From contig NZ_WUQY01000008.1 in the NCBI RefSeq assembly GCF_009829085.1, positions 1-64,000 of the forward strand: DNA of 64,000 bases, read 5' to 3'. The notes beneath the pieces are model-generated. The model saw only the letters and a program-made list of their open reading frames with translations. It was not told the DNA's origin and did not search any database. The position numbers and the translations under genes are program-made. Every line of letters starts with the position of its first letter. Position 1 is the stretch's first letter. Below, piece after piece: positions 24,786 to 34,056 of the stretch. Source of the stretch: Sphingobacterium bovisgrunnientis. GTDB taxonomy: Bacteria > Bacteroidota > Bacteroidia > Sphingobacteriales > Sphingobacteriaceae.

Positions 24786-26522
24786 ATGTCTACGTTTCAA
24801 ATAATAGAAGAGTCTACAGTATACGATGCCGTAGTGGTCGGATCTGGTGCTGGAGGCGGTATGGCAGGCTATATTCTTGCGAATGCAGGACTTAAAGTCT
24901 TGATGCTTGAGGCAGGTCCATTTTTCGATCCTGCTAAAGATGCTTTACAATTGCGATGGCCGTGGGAATCTCCTCGTAGAGGAGCAAGTACCACACGCCC
25001 ATTTGGAGATTTTGATGCTGCTTTTGGTGGATGGCAATTGGAAGGAGAGCCTTATACGCACGAAAAAGGCACGGAATTCGACTGGTTTAGAGCCCGTATG
25101 CTGGGTGGAAGAACCAACCACTGGGGTCGTATTTCTCTACGAATGGGGCCAGATGATTTCAAACCGAAAGATGGATTGACCGATGAATGGCCGATAACAT
25201 ACGATGAAGTAAAGCCTTTTTATGATCGTGTAGATCGTATGATAGGAATCTACGGAACTGTGGAAGGTATTCACAATGAACCTGATGGTATTTTCTTGAA
25301 ACCACCTAAACCTCGTTTAAGTGAACTTTATATTCGCAAAGCGGGACAAAAATCTGGTGTTCCTGTTATTGCAGGACGTGGATCTGTATTAACCGAAGCA
25401 TTACCAGGTAACAAAGACAGAGGAGTTTGTTTTTATTGTGGTCAATGTGGTCGTTCTTGTAAAGTCTATGGTGATTTCTCTTCTTCTTCATGTTTGGTAA
25501 TTCCAGCTATGAAAACGGGTAATTTAACCGTAATAGACAATGCAATGGTGCGTGAGGTCTTGACAAATGATGAAGGCCTTGCTGTCGGGGTTTCTTATGT
25601 TAATACTAAAGATTTAAAAGAATATTCTGTTAAAGGAAAAACAGTAATATTAGGTGCTTCAGCCTGCGAAAGTGCACGCCTTATGCTAAATTCAAAATCT
25701 GCATCACATCCAGGTGGAATTGGAAATAGCTCAGGACTTGTTGGGAAATACCTACACGATTCGACTGGAGCTGGCTTAGGTGGATTTTTACCTCAGCTTC
25801 TTGACCGCAAGAAATATAATGAAGATGGCGTTGGTTCCGTACACATCTATTCTCCATGGTGGCAAGGCGACAAGAAACTAGATTTTGCTAGAGGATATCA
25901 CATTGAGTATTGGGGAGGAATGGGAATGCCAAGTTTTGGTTACTTCCACGGTATTCAAAATTACAATCACCTAGCACCGAAAGCTGATGGCACAAGCAGT
26001 GAAAGTGGTGGATATGGCGCAGCTTTAAAGCAAGATTACAAACGTTTTTATGGAGCTTCTGTGGGTATGGATGGTCGCGGTACTGCTATCGCAAGAAAGG
26101 AAAACTATTGTGAAATAGATCCTAATAGAGTTGATAAATTTGGTATTCCGGTCCTAAAATTCAATTACAAATGGTCGAATGAAGAGGTGTTGCAAGCAAA
26201 ACACATGATGGAAACTTTTCAAGAAATCATGCATAATATGGGCGCAATTATCACTTCACCTATACATGGTGCAGACACCTTGTATGGTTTGCAAACACCA
26301 GGTAAAATTATCCATGAAGGTGGTACAACCCGTATGGGCAACGATGCTAAAACATCTGTCTTAAATAAATGGGGACAAGCACACGATTGTAAAAATCTTT
26401 ATGTGGTAGACGCAGGACCTTTTGTGCAGCAAGGTGATAAAAATTTGACATGGACTATTCTAGCTCTGTCTATGCGTACCGCTGAATATATTTTAAAGGA
26501 AAAAAATAAATTAAATAGCTAA
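24786..26522 (+). CDS. GMC family oxidoreductase
   Basis: 578 residues. It has an FAD-binding start 'YDAVVVGSGAGGGMAGYILA', 'MLGGRTNHWGRISLR' (GMC signature-like) and a C-terminal 'VVDAGPFVQQGDKNLTWTILALSMRTAEYIL', where the active-site Asn of this subfamily would fall. Cysteines cluster at 'CFYCGQCGRSCKVYG'. It oxidises sugar or polyol hydroxyls. The next gene, 3 bp downstream, encodes the small subunit-3-like partner. Such pairs in Bacteroidota are linked to C3 oxidation of glycosides or to gluconate-type dehydrogenation. There is no signal peptide of its own, so export may be in complex with its Tat-type partner. Confidence 0.9.
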   Translation: MSTFQIIEESTVYDAVVVGSGAGGGMAGYILANAGLKVLMLEAGPFFDPAKDALQLRWPWESPRRGASTTRPFGDFDAAFGGWQLEGEPYTHEKGTEFDWFRARMLGGRTNHWGRISLRMGPDDFKPKDGLTDEWPITYDEVKPFYDRVDRMIGIYGTVEGIHNEPDGIFLKPPKPRLSELYIRKAGQKSGVPVIAGRGSVLTEALPGNKDRGVCFYCGQCGRSCKVYGDFSSSSCLVIPAMKTGNLTVIDNAMVREVLTNDEGLAVGVSYVNTKDLKEYSVKGKTVILGASACESARLMLNSKSASHPGGIGNSSGLVGKYLHDSTGAGLGGFLPQLLDRKKYNEDGVGSVHIYSPWWQGDKKLDFARGYHIEYWGGMGMPSFGYFHGIQNYNHLAPKADGTSSESGGYGAALKQDYKRFYGASVGMDGRGTAIARKENYCEIDPNRVDKFGIPVLKFNYKWSNEEVLQAKHMMETFQEIMHNMGAIITSPIHGADTLYGLQTPGKIIHEGGTTRMGNDAKTSVLNKWGQAHDCKNLYVVDAGPFVQQGDKNLTWTILALSMRTAEYILKEKNKLNS

Positions 26523-26525
26523 GCA

Positions 26526-27161
26526 ATGAATAGAAGAGATTCATTAAAAGCCTTAGGACTAATTGCAGCTGGATCAGCTGCAGTTTTGTCAACAAATTCA
26601 TGTGATAATAAACCCGCAAAATCAACGGCAGCAGCAGCTCCAGGAGATAAGTTACCAGGTGTCCAAGATTTTGAACATGAACGTACGCAAAAATTACTTG
26701 AAGAAGTTTATTTTGACGAACATGAAATGGCAACAATTGCAGTCTTGGCGGATATTATCATTCCCAAAGATGATAACTCACCATCGGCTACAGAGGTTGG
26801 CGTTCCAGATTTTATCGAGTTTATCGTTAAAGATATTCCTTCCTACAAATTACCCATGCGAGGCGGATTGAAATGGTTAGATATACATGCACAAAAAAGA
26901 TTCAAGAGTGTTTTTGTAAAATGTACGAGCGAAGAACAAATTTCAATTGTAGAAGAAATTGCATTCCCTAAGAAAGCAAAACCTGAGGTTTCTCAAGGTG
27001 TAAGCTTTTTTAATACTATGCGAGATTTAACTTCTTCGGGATACTATACGACGAAAGAAGGAATCGCAGAAATTGGATATGTAGGTAATAGACCTGGTGT
27101 ATGGACTGGGGTTCCTGACGAAGTATGGAAAGCCCACGGCTTTGCTTCTAAGGAAGGCTAG
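26526..27161 (+). CDS. Gluconate 2-dehydrogenase subunit 3-like lipoprotein
   Basis: 211 residues. The N-terminus 'MNRRDSLKALGL' is twin-arginine-like and is followed by a hydrophobic stretch and 'STNSC', a lipobox, so it is probably exported by Tat and lipidated. The body ('MATIAVLADIIIPKDDNSPSATEVGVPDFIEFIV') is typical of the gluconate 2-dehydrogenase subunit 3 family. It likely serves as export chaperone or small subunit of the GMC enzyme encoded just upstream. A strong terminator follows. Confidence 0.9.
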   Translation: MNRRDSLKALGLIAAGSAAVLSTNSCDNKPAKSTAAAAPGDKLPGVQDFEHERTQKLLEEVYFDEHEMATIAVLADIIIPKDDNSPSATEVGVPDFIEFIVKDIPSYKLPMRGGLKWLDIHAQKRFKSVFVKCTSEEQISIVEEIAFPKKAKPEVSQGVSFFNTMRDLTSSGYYTTKEGIAEIGYVGNRPGVWTGVPDEVWKAHGFASKEG

Positions 27162-27180
27162 TTTGTAATATCCAAGACAC

Positions 27181-27213
27181 AAAAGCCAATAGGACGAACT
27201 CCTATTGGCTTTT
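27181..27213 (+). terminator. Terminator of the GMC operon
   Basis: A perfect 14-bp stem AAAAGCCAATAGGA / TCCTATTGGCTTTT with a 5-nt loop. Confidence 0.85.
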
Positions 27214-27229
27214 CTATTTGACTATTTTG

Positions 27230-27237
27230 TATTTTTG
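27230..27237 (+). promoter_or_regulatory. Promoter -7 element before the miaE-like gene
   Basis: TATTTTTG, 15 bases before the ATG. No clear -33 element. Confidence 0.45.
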
Positions 27238-27252
27238 TAAAAAAGGGATAAT

Positions 27253-27834
27253 ATGCTTGGTTTAAAATTATTGACAGACCCGAGATGGGCTAATATCGCA
27301 GAATCTAATTTGGAGGAAATTCTTTCGGATCACGCGTGGTGTGAACAAAAAGCGGCGTCTAATGCTATTATGCTGATAACACAAAATCCAGAATACGAAG
27401 ATTTGGTTCATGAATTGACGGCTATTGCTATCGAAGAAATGGAACATTTCAAAATGGTAATCGAAATTATCAAAGAAAGAGGATACACTTTAGCGCGCGA
27501 ACGCAAGGACGATTACGTGGGTCAGTTAATGAAATTTAATAAGAAAGATGGTTCACGCAATCAAGCATTTATCGATAGATTACTTTTCGCTGCGATGATC
27601 GAAGCGCGTAGTTGCGAACGATTCCGTGTATTATCTCAAAATATCAATGACAAAGAATTAGCTAAGTTCTATTATGACTTAATGGTCTCTGAGGCCAACC
27701 ATTATACGACATTTTTAAATTTCGCGCGAAAATATGCTGTTGATGTTGATGTAGAAAAGCGCTGGCAAGAGTGGTTGAACTTCGAAGGAGAGCTTATTCA
27801 ATCGTACGGCACTAAAGAATATATTCACGGGTAA
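27253..27834 (+). CDS. miaE: tRNA 2-methylthio-N6-isopentenyl adenosine hydroxylase (MiaE-like)
   Basis: 193 residues. A ferritin-like diiron hydroxylase: 'LSDHAWCEQKAASNA', 'AIEEMEHFKMV' (ExxH), 'MIEARSCERF' and 'SEANHYTTF' (ExxH) supply the metal-binding Glu and His residues. It would hydroxylate ms2i6A37 using O2. miaA in this same window makes the precursor base. It is monocistronic, between two terminators. Confidence 0.9.
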   Translation: MLGLKLLTDPRWANIAESNLEEILSDHAWCEQKAASNAIMLITQNPEYEDLVHELTAIAIEEMEHFKMVIEIIKERGYTLARERKDDYVGQLMKFNKKDGSRNQAFIDRLLFAAMIEARSCERFRVLSQNINDKELAKFYYDLMVSEANHYTTFLNFARKYAVDVDVEKRWQEWLNFEGELIQSYGTKEYIHG

Positions 27835-27848
27835 TTCAGTATATTATA

Positions 27849-27870
27849 GCACCATATCGGTGCTTTTTTT
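27849..27870 (+). terminator. Terminator after miaE
   Basis: GCACC, 5-nt loop, GGTGC, followed by seven T. Confidence 0.8.
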
Positions 27871-27917
27871 ATGTAAAATTCTTAACATAGATTAAGAATA
27901 TGTGAAGTACAAAGGCC

Positions 27918-27925
27918 TATTTTTG
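27918..27925 (+). promoter_or_regulatory. Promoter -7 element of the LLM oxidoreductase gene
   Basis: TATTTTTG. It is followed by AAAGGAG at 27936-27942, a Shine-Dalgarno-like sequence that is rare in this window and supports the ATG at 27950 over the GTG at 27902. Confidence 0.55.
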
Positions 27926-27949
27926 TGGTATATAGAAAGGAGAATTATT

Positions 27950-28984
27950 ATGTTAGAATTAGGAGTTGGAATGTTTGGCGATTTGCAAATTGATCCTATT
28001 ACAGGTGAAATTCAATCAGCACAACAACGACTACAAGAAATAATTGAAGAAATAAAACTAATGGATGAAGTTGGTCTTGATTTCTTTGGTATGGGTGAGC
28101 ATCATCGCGAAGATTATGCTGTAGCGTCACCTGAGATTATATTAGCCGCAGCTGCTTCTGTAACTAAAAATATAAAATTGGGTTCTGCTGTATCTGTTAT
28201 TAGTTCAACCGATCCAGTAAAACTTTACAAAGATTTTGCTACCGTCGATTTGATCTCTGGCGGTAGAGCTGAAATCATGGCAGGTCGCGGATCTTTCATA
28301 GAGTCATTCCCTGTATTTGGATATGATTTAAAAGATTATAGCGAACTTTTTGAAGAAAAACTTGATTTATTATTAAAATTAAGGTCTAACCCAACCATTA
28401 ACTGGACAGGAAAATTCAGAAAATCATTAATCAATCAAGATATATTTCCTCGTGCTACAGAGAACGGTTTACCTATTTGGATAGCAGTAGGTGGCACAAC
28501 TTCATCAGTGATCCGCGCTGGGAAATTAGGATTGCCAGTAATGTTTGCAATAATTGGAGGAGCTTGGGAACAATTCCAACCGTTATTCGAGATGTACAAA
28601 CAAGCTTATGAAGATAATGGACATGATATGTCCAAATTCCAAGTAGGTGTCCATATGCACTCCTTCTTCGGTGATGACAGTAAAAATATAGCAGATAGCT
28701 ACTACCCTACTTATTCTGCACAAATGAACAGAATAGGTGGATCTAGAGGATGGCCACCATATCAACGTTCGCAATATGATTTTGGACGTTCGTCTTTAGG
28801 ACATTTGATCGTAAGTGACGCAAATCAAGCAGTAGACAAAATATTAGCCATTCAGGAAAAATTTGGATTGACACGTTTTTCAGCTCATATGGATGTCGGC
28901 AGTCCTGATCACAAAGATATGATGAAATCAATAGAAATATTTGGAACTAAGATAGCTCCAAAAGTTCGTGAAGCGACTAAGTAA
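27950..28984 (+). CDS. LLM class flavin-dependent oxidoreductase
   Basis: 344 residues from 'MLELGVGMFGD'. A luciferase-like TIM barrel: 'FFGMGEHHREDYAVASPEIILAAAASVTKNIKLGSAV' and 'GGRAEIMAGRGSF' are family blocks, and flavin (FMN or F420-like) is the usual cofactor. The physiological substrate is unknown. The earlier GTG in frame is excluded because the promoter element and the RBS lie between it and the ATG. It stands alone between two terminators. Confidence 0.88.
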   Translation: MLELGVGMFGDLQIDPITGEIQSAQQRLQEIIEEIKLMDEVGLDFFGMGEHHREDYAVASPEIILAAAASVTKNIKLGSAVSVISSTDPVKLYKDFATVDLISGGRAEIMAGRGSFIESFPVFGYDLKDYSELFEEKLDLLLKLRSNPTINWTGKFRKSLINQDIFPRATENGLPIWIAVGGTTSSVIRAGKLGLPVMFAIIGGAWEQFQPLFEMYKQAYEDNGHDMSKFQVGVHMHSFFGDDSKNIADSYYPTYSAQMNRIGGSRGWPPYQRSQYDFGRSSLGHLIVSDANQAVDKILAIQEKFGLTRFSAHMDVGSPDHKDMMKSIEIFGTKIAPKVREATK

Positions 28985-28995
28985 ATATTTTATAC

Positions 28996-29029
28996 AATAG
29001 GGTAAACAAATGTTTACCCTATTTTTTTC
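28996..29029 (+). terminator. Terminator of the LLM oxidoreductase gene
   Basis: A 13-bp perfect stem AATAGGGTAAACA / TGTTTACCCTATT and a run of T. Confidence 0.9.
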
Positions 29030-29079
29030 TATTCATTTAGCTCCCTAATATATTATTATGAAATAACAGTGTAAGTTAT

Positions 29080-29087
29080 TAACTTTG
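29080..29087 (+). promoter_or_regulatory. apaG promoter -7 element
   Basis: TAACTTTG, 11 bases before the apaG ATG, implying a leader of only a few bases. Confidence 0.5.
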
Positions 29088-29098
29088 AAATAATTAGT

Positions 29099-29485
29099 AT
29101 GATCACACAGTCCACATCAGGCGTCAGTATATCAGTCGAGTGCGAGTATCAACCCGAATACTCTAATCCTGATAATATGCATTATATGTTTGCATATAGG
29201 ATTACTATTGAAAATATTTCCGATCATACCATTCAGTTATTAAGCAGGCATTGGGATATTTTTGATTCTATCGGCGAAACTAAAGAAGTCGACGGCGATG
29301 GTGTCGTAGGTCTGCAACCTATTCTTGCACCAGGAGAATCGCATCAATATGTCTCCGGATGTAATCTCAAAAGTGAAGTTGGCTACATGGAAGGCTATTA
29401 CACCATGAAAAGAGAGGTCGATAATTTTCTTTTTGAAGTAAACATTCCAAGATTCAATCTTATCGCTTCATTTAAGTTAAATTAA
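29099..29485 (+). CDS. apaG: ApaG domain protein
   Basis: 128 residues, the full length of the single-domain family. 'FAYRITIENISDHTIQLLSRHW', 'VVGLQPILAPGESHQYVSG' and 'GYMEGYYTMKR' are the characteristic blocks of this fibronectin-III-like fold. In enterobacteria the gene is linked to cobalt resistance and to apaH, but the molecular role is still unclear. It is followed by a separate promoter for the next gene, so it is probably monocistronic. Confidence 0.93.
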   Translation: MITQSTSGVSISVECEYQPEYSNPDNMHYMFAYRITIENISDHTIQLLSRHWDIFDSIGETKEVDGDGVVGLQPILAPGESHQYVSGCNLKSEVGYMEGYYTMKREVDNFLFEVNIPRFNLIASFKLN

Positions 29486-29549
29486 CAGCAATTTGTCATA
29501 AACAGACGTACTATTATAGTTTTTTAACATACAAAATCGAATTAATACG

Positions 29550-29557
29550 TATTTTTG
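29550..29557 (+). promoter_or_regulatory. Promoter -7 element of the SDR-ABC-F unit
   Basis: TATTTTTG, 13 bases before the ATG at 29571. Confidence 0.45.
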
Positions 29558-29570
29558 TATTTGGATAGTT

Positions 29571-30236
29571 ATGCCTCATACAAAGTACAAAGCATTGGTT
29601 TTAGGGTCTTCTGGTTTAATAGGAATGGAGACAATTAATTTATTATTGAAAAATAATAAATATGAGACTATTTATGCAATTACTCGATCTGAATTACCCA
29701 TTAACAACAATAGACTTATTCGGATTATCGCAGATTATCATAGTATCGAAACGCATATAAAAGATCTTCAAATTGACCATTTTTTTTGTTGTATTGGATC
29801 AACCAAAGCCAAGACACCTGATAGAGATAAGTATTACGAGATCGATTTGGAATATCCAAAAAAAGTCGCAAGCAATATAATTGCTAATGGAACTACTACC
29901 CTATGCCTTGTCAGCAGTATTGGCGCAAATCCAACTTCCAACAATTTTTATTTAAAATTAAAAGGAGATGTTGAAGAATCCTTAAAAGCTATTGGGTTTA
30001 AAAGTTTTCATATTTTTAGACCTTCTCTCCTACTTGGAAATAGAAAAGAATTTCGTTTGATGGAAAAAATAGCACAACTCATCTACCCGATTTTTAATTT
30101 TCTATTAATGGGCAAATTGAAAGATTATAGAAGTATAAAAGCAAAAGATATTGCATCCGCTATGATTAACGTTTCAATAACGTCCAATCCCGGCGTACAC
30201 ATATACCAAACACAACTTATAAAAGAATTAGCGTGA
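29571..30236 (+). CDS. NAD(P)-binding atypical SDR protein (TIP30/HTATIP2-like)
   Basis: 221 residues. The Rossmann start 'ALVLGSSGLIGMETINLLL' has the atypical GxxGxxG pattern. 'DHFFCCIGSTKAK', 'CLVSSIGANPTSNNFYLKLKGDVE' (Y and K of the active site) and 'HIFRPSLLLGNRKEFR' place it with TIP30-like oxidoreductases. The substrate is unknown. It overlaps the ABC-F gene by 4 bp and is likely translationally coupled. Confidence 0.85.
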   Translation: MPHTKYKALVLGSSGLIGMETINLLLKNNKYETIYAITRSELPINNNRLIRIIADYHSIETHIKDLQIDHFFCCIGSTKAKTPDRDKYYEIDLEYPKKVASNIIANGTTTLCLVSSIGANPTSNNFYLKLKGDVEESLKAIGFKSFHIFRPSLLLGNRKEFRLMEKIAQLIYPIFNFLLMGKLKDYRSIKAKDIASAMINVSITSNPGVHIYQTQLIKELA

Positions 30237-32098
30237 GTATTATTAGCACAGAACAAGTTGGTCATTCTTTCAATGACAAGTGGCTATTTAAAGAATTACA
30301 TTTTGGATTACAAAAAGGTGATAGAGTTGCATTAGTCGGAATTAATGGAACCGGAAAATCAACTTTATTAAAGATTCTAGCAGAACTATTTCCACCTCAA
30401 CAAGGAAAAGTAGTAAAAGAAAAAGGCATTCGCATTGGCTATTTGCCACAAGACCCAGATTTCACAGGGCTAAATACGATTAATGATTTCATTTTTTCTA
30501 ATGATAATGAGCAACAGCAATTAATCAAAGAATACGAAGAAATTGTAGAAAAAGAAATTGTTGATGAGCAAAAATTAGCTGATATCATGGATCGCATGAC
30601 AGCTCTAGACGCTTGGGAATATGAAAACGATATTAAGACAATTCTTAATCGTCTTTCCATCTCCAATTTTGATCAGAAAATAGATAGCCTTTCTGGCGGT
30701 CAAAAGAAAAGACTTTCTTTAGCCAAGCTTTTAATAGATGAGGCTGATGTATATATCTTAGATGAGCCTACGAATCATTTGGACATTGAAACAATAGAAT
30801 GGCTTGAAAAACTTCTGACAACTGGTCAAAAAACAGTTTTAGTAGTTTCTCACGATAGATACTTCTTAGATAATATTTGTACAGAAATAAGAGAACTAGA
30901 TAAAGGCAAGTTGTTTTCATACAAAGGCAATTATGGCTATTTCTTAGAGAAGAAAGCAGAAAGAGAATATAACGATGTCCTATCGGCTGAAAAGGCAAGA
31001 AATCTACTTCGCACAGAATTAGAATGGATGCGCCGCCAACCAAAAGCACGAGGCACAAAATCTAAATCAAGAATTGACTCTTTTTACGAACTGGAAGAAA
31101 AGTCAAAAGGTCCTCGTACGCAAGATAAAGTTCAGTTGAGCGTAAAAGTATCCAGACAGGGAAATAAAATTCTTGAATTAGAAAACGTAAGTAAGTCTTT
31201 TAAAAACAAAACTGTAATCGAAAACTTTTCCTACACCTTCAAAAAAGGTGATCGTATAGGTTTAACGGGAAAAAATGGTACAGGAAAAAGTACATTCTTA
31301 AACTTGATTACCCTAAACTTACCTCAGGATAGTGGTGTAATTAGTGTTGGGGAAACTACAAAATATGGATATTACAAACAGGGTGGTTTAGAATTTAGTG
31401 AAGGAGAACGCGTTTTAGATGTGGTCAAAAATATTGCTGACTATATTCAAATGGCAAATGGCGATACGCTTACAGCTTCTCAACTGTTGACTTTATTCCT
31501 TTTCCCACCTGAAAAGCAATTTGGTTTAGTATCTAAGTTGAGCGGTGGAGAGCGTAAGAGATTACAATTAATGCGTGTACTAATGGCAAATCCAAATTTC
31601 TTGATTCTGGATGAGCCATCCAATGACTTGGACATTGACACATTAAATGTATTAGAAGATTTTCTTGTAAACTTCCCAGGTATTTTAATTCTAGTTTCTC
31701 ACGACAGGTATCTAATTGACAAATTAACAGATCAGCTTTTTATATTCGACGGAACTGGAACTGTATCTATTTACAACGGTAATTACGCAGATTTCAAATT
31801 CGAACAAGAAGAAAGAATTAAAGAAGAAAAACTTTTAGAGAAAAAATTAAAAGCAAACCCTACACCTATCCAAATAGAATCTGAAAAGAAGAAATTATCC
31901 TTTAAAGAGATAAAGGAATATGAAGAATTAGAATCTATTATTTCGGATTTGGAAGTAATAATACAAGAGAAAACTAAAGAATTAAATAATACAACTGATC
32001 ATCAACTTTTATCAAGCTTAGCTAAAGAAGTAGAAATTTTACAAAAACAGCTTGATCAGAAATCAGATCGTTGGATAGAATTAGCAGAATATATATAA
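30233..32098 (+). CDS. ABC-F family ATP-binding protein (Uup-like)
   Basis: 621 residues with two ABC cassettes and no membrane domain. The first has 'GINGTGKST' (about 36-44), 'LSGGQKKR' and 'LDEPTNHLD'. The second has 'GKNGTGKST', 'LSGGERKR' and 'LDEPSNDLD'. A charged coiled-coil tail of about 90 residues is typical of Uup. ABC-F proteins act on the ribosome, and Uup-type members are linked to DNA integrity and ribosome assembly. It starts at GTG inside the upstream gene. Its stop codon is the edge of the first parS palindrome. Confidence 0.92.
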   Translation: MSIISTEQVGHSFNDKWLFKELHFGLQKGDRVALVGINGTGKSTLLKILAELFPPQQGKVVKEKGIRIGYLPQDPDFTGLNTINDFIFSNDNEQQQLIKEYEEIVEKEIVDEQKLADIMDRMTALDAWEYENDIKTILNRLSISNFDQKIDSLSGGQKKRLSLAKLLIDEADVYILDEPTNHLDIETIEWLEKLLTTGQKTVLVVSHDRYFLDNICTEIRELDKGKLFSYKGNYGYFLEKKAEREYNDVLSAEKARNLLRTELEWMRRQPKARGTKSKSRIDSFYELEEKSKGPRTQDKVQLSVKVSRQGNKILELENVSKSFKNKTVIENFSYTFKKGDRIGLTGKNGTGKSTFLNLITLNLPQDSGVISVGETTKYGYYKQGGLEFSEGERVLDVVKNIADYIQMANGDTLTASQLLTLFLFPPEKQFGLVSKLSGGERKRLQLMRVLMANPNFLILDEPSNDLDIDTLNVLEDFLVNFPGILILVSHDRYLIDKLTDQLFIFDGTGTVSIYNGNYADFKFEQEERIKEEKLLEKKLKANPTPIQIESEKKKLSFKEIKEYEELESIISDLEVIIQEKTKELNNTTDHQLLSSLAKEVEILQKQLDQKSDRWIELAEYI

Positions 32099-32116
32099 CG
32101 TTTCACGTGAAACGTT
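32097..32116. promoter_or_regulatory. parS site 1 (ParB binding)
   Basis: AACGTTTCACGTGAAACGTT is a perfect 20-bp palindrome. Its core matches the universal parS consensus TGTTTCACGTGAAACA in 14 of 16 positions. It lies between the ABC-F gene and mnmG, 5.7 kb from the proposed oriC. Confidence 0.88.
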
Positions 32117-32131
32117 GATAAAAAAAACAAA

Positions 32132-32147
32132 TGTTTCACGTGAAACA
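32132..32147. promoter_or_regulatory. parS site 2 (ParB binding)
   Basis: TGTTTCACGTGAAACA is an exact match to the bacterial parS consensus, 15 bp downstream of site 1. It sits in the mnmG leader, 12 bp before the ATG. Confidence 0.95.
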
Positions 32148-32159
32148 AGGAAATTAAAT

Positions 32160-34019
32160 ATGTTTAATAAATATAATGTAATCGTAGTTGGAGCAGGACA
32201 TGCAGGTTGTGAAGCCGCTGCAGCTGCTGCAAACCTTGGATCCTCTACCCTACTTATCACTATGAATATGGGAGTAATAGCTCAAATGAGCTGTAACCCT
32301 GCGATTGGTGGTGTGGCAAAAGGTCAAATTGTACGTGAAATTGATGCAATGGGTGGATACACTGGTATTATTGCGGATAAATCAACAATTCAATTTAGGA
32401 TGTTGAACAAATCAAAAGGACCCGCTATGTGGAGTCCGCGTACGCAGAATGATAGAATGCGCTTTGCAGAAGAATGGAGATGGCAATTAGAATCATTACC
32501 AAACTTAGATATTTGGCAAGATACCGTTAAAGAAGTGATTGTAGAGGGTAATACTATTAAAGGTGTTATTACATCACTAGGAATACGCATAGAAGCGGAT
32601 GCTGTAGTACTTACAAACGGAACATTCTTAAATGGTATAATACATATCGGTGAGAAAAAATTTGGTGGTGGTCGTACTGGTGAAAAATCAGCAACTGGTT
32701 TAACTGAACAACTTGTGTCCTTGGGTTTCGAATCTGGGCGTATGAAAACTGGAACTCCTCCTCGCATTGATGGTAGAAGCTTAAACTACTCTTTGATGGA
32801 GGAACAATGGGGAGATGATGAAGGCGGAAGATTCTCTTATACAAATGTAGAATTACCAACCGAAAAAAGATGTTGTTGGATTACGTATACAAATGATAAA
32901 GTTCACGAAATCCTAAAAACAGGATTTGAAAAATCTCCAATGTTTACAGGACGAATTAAAGGACTTGGTCCAAGATATTGCCCATCAATTGAAGACAAAA
33001 TAAATCGTTTTGCAGAAAGAGATAGACATCAAATTTTCGTTGAACCTGAAGGTTTCAGAACTGTAGAAATATATGTAAATGGCTTTTCTACATCATTACC
33101 TGAAGATGTACAACAAAAAGCTTTGCGACTAATTCCTGGTTTTGAAAACGCAAAAATGTATAGACCAGGATATGCAATCGAATATGATTACTTCCCTCCT
33201 ATGCAATTGGATTTGACATTAGAAACTTTACGTGTCAAAAATTTATTTTTTGCAGGGCAAATCAACGGAACTACAGGTTATGAAGAAGCAGCTGCACAGG
33301 GTTTCATTGCTGGCGTTAATGCTCACCAAAAAACTAGAGATCTGCACGAATTAATCTTGAAGCGTTCAGAATCTTACATTGGAGTATTGATCGATGATCT
33401 AGTTACCAAAGGTACAGAAGAACCCTATCGGATGTTTACATCTAGAGCAGAACATCGTTTACTTCTTCGTCAAGATAATGCAGATATTAGATTAACACCA
33501 ATTGCACATAAACTTGGCTTAGTTTCAGATGAACGTTTAGCTAAAGTGAATAAGAAAGTACAAGATTCAGACGATTTGATTAGATACATGAAAAATAATT
33601 CAATAGAACCAGCGGGAATAAATTCTACGCTATCCGAGATTGGTTCTGGTGAATTAACTCAAAAAACTCGTTTGTATAATGTACTGAGTAGACCGCACGT
33701 TAATATTCAACACTTAGCAGATGCAGATCAGGAATTCAAGATAGTGACTGAAACATATGATAAGGACACTATAGAACAAGCTGAAATAAAAGTAAAATAC
33801 GATAGCTACTTCGAGAAAGAATTAGAAATTGTAAACAAAATGAAAAAAATGGAAGATAAAGAGATCAATACTGAATTTGATTATACATCACTTACTTCCC
33901 TTTCAATTGAAGCACGCGAAAAACTATTAAAAGTTAAACCAAGAACACTTGGTCAAGCTTCACGTATATCAGGTGTATCACCATCAGATATTAGTATATT
34001 AATGGTTCACATGAACTAA
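32160..34019 (+). CDS. mnmG: tRNA uridine-5-carboxymethylaminomethyl synthesis enzyme MnmG (GidA)
   Basis: 619 residues from '[20 protein letters not shown]', the family start with an FAD-binding glycine motif. With MnmE it modifies U34 of several tRNAs. 'GTPPRIDG' and '[14 protein letters not shown]' are conserved blocks. The open frame extends 15 codons upstream, but these translate the parS site and are not coding. mnmG close to the origin and parS is a common bacterial arrangement. mnmE is not in the window. Confidence 0.97.
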   Translation: MFNKYNVIVVGAGHAGCEAAAAAANLGSSTLLITMNMGVIAQMSCNPAIGGVAKGQIVREIDAMGGYTGIIADKSTIQFRMLNKSKGPAMWSPRTQNDRMRFAEEWRWQLESLPNLDIWQDTVKEVIVEGNTIKGVITSLGIRIEADAVVLTNGTFLNGIIHIGEKKFGGGRTGEKSATGLTEQLVSLGFESGRMKTGTPPRIDGRSLNYSLMEEQWGDDEGGRFSYTNVELPTEKRCCWITYTNDKVHEILKTGFEKSPMFTGRIKGLGPRYCPSIEDKINRFAERDRHQIFVEPEGFRTVEIYVNGFSTSLPEDVQQKALRLIPGFENAKMYRPGYAIEYDYFPPMQLDLTLETLRVKNLFFAGQINGTTGYEEAAAQGFIAGVNAHQKTRDLHELILKRSESYIGVLIDDLVTKGTEEPYRMFTSRAEHRLLLRQDNADIRLTPIAHKLGLVSDERLAKVNKKVQDSDDLIRYMKNNSIEPAGINSTLSEIGSGELTQKTRLYNVLSRPHVNIQHLADADQEFKIVTETYDKDTIEQAEIKVKYDSYFEKELEIVNKMKKMEDKEINTEFDYTSLTSLSIEAREKLLKVKPRTLGQASRISGVSPSDISILMVHMN

Positions 34020-34056
34020 AGAAATCATAAATTAGCGGTATAAGAGAAATACTTTT

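Noticed and set aside
32115..32159. N-terminal 15-residue extension of MnmG in the same frame
   Set aside because: These codons translate the second parS site. The family start is at the ATG 32160.
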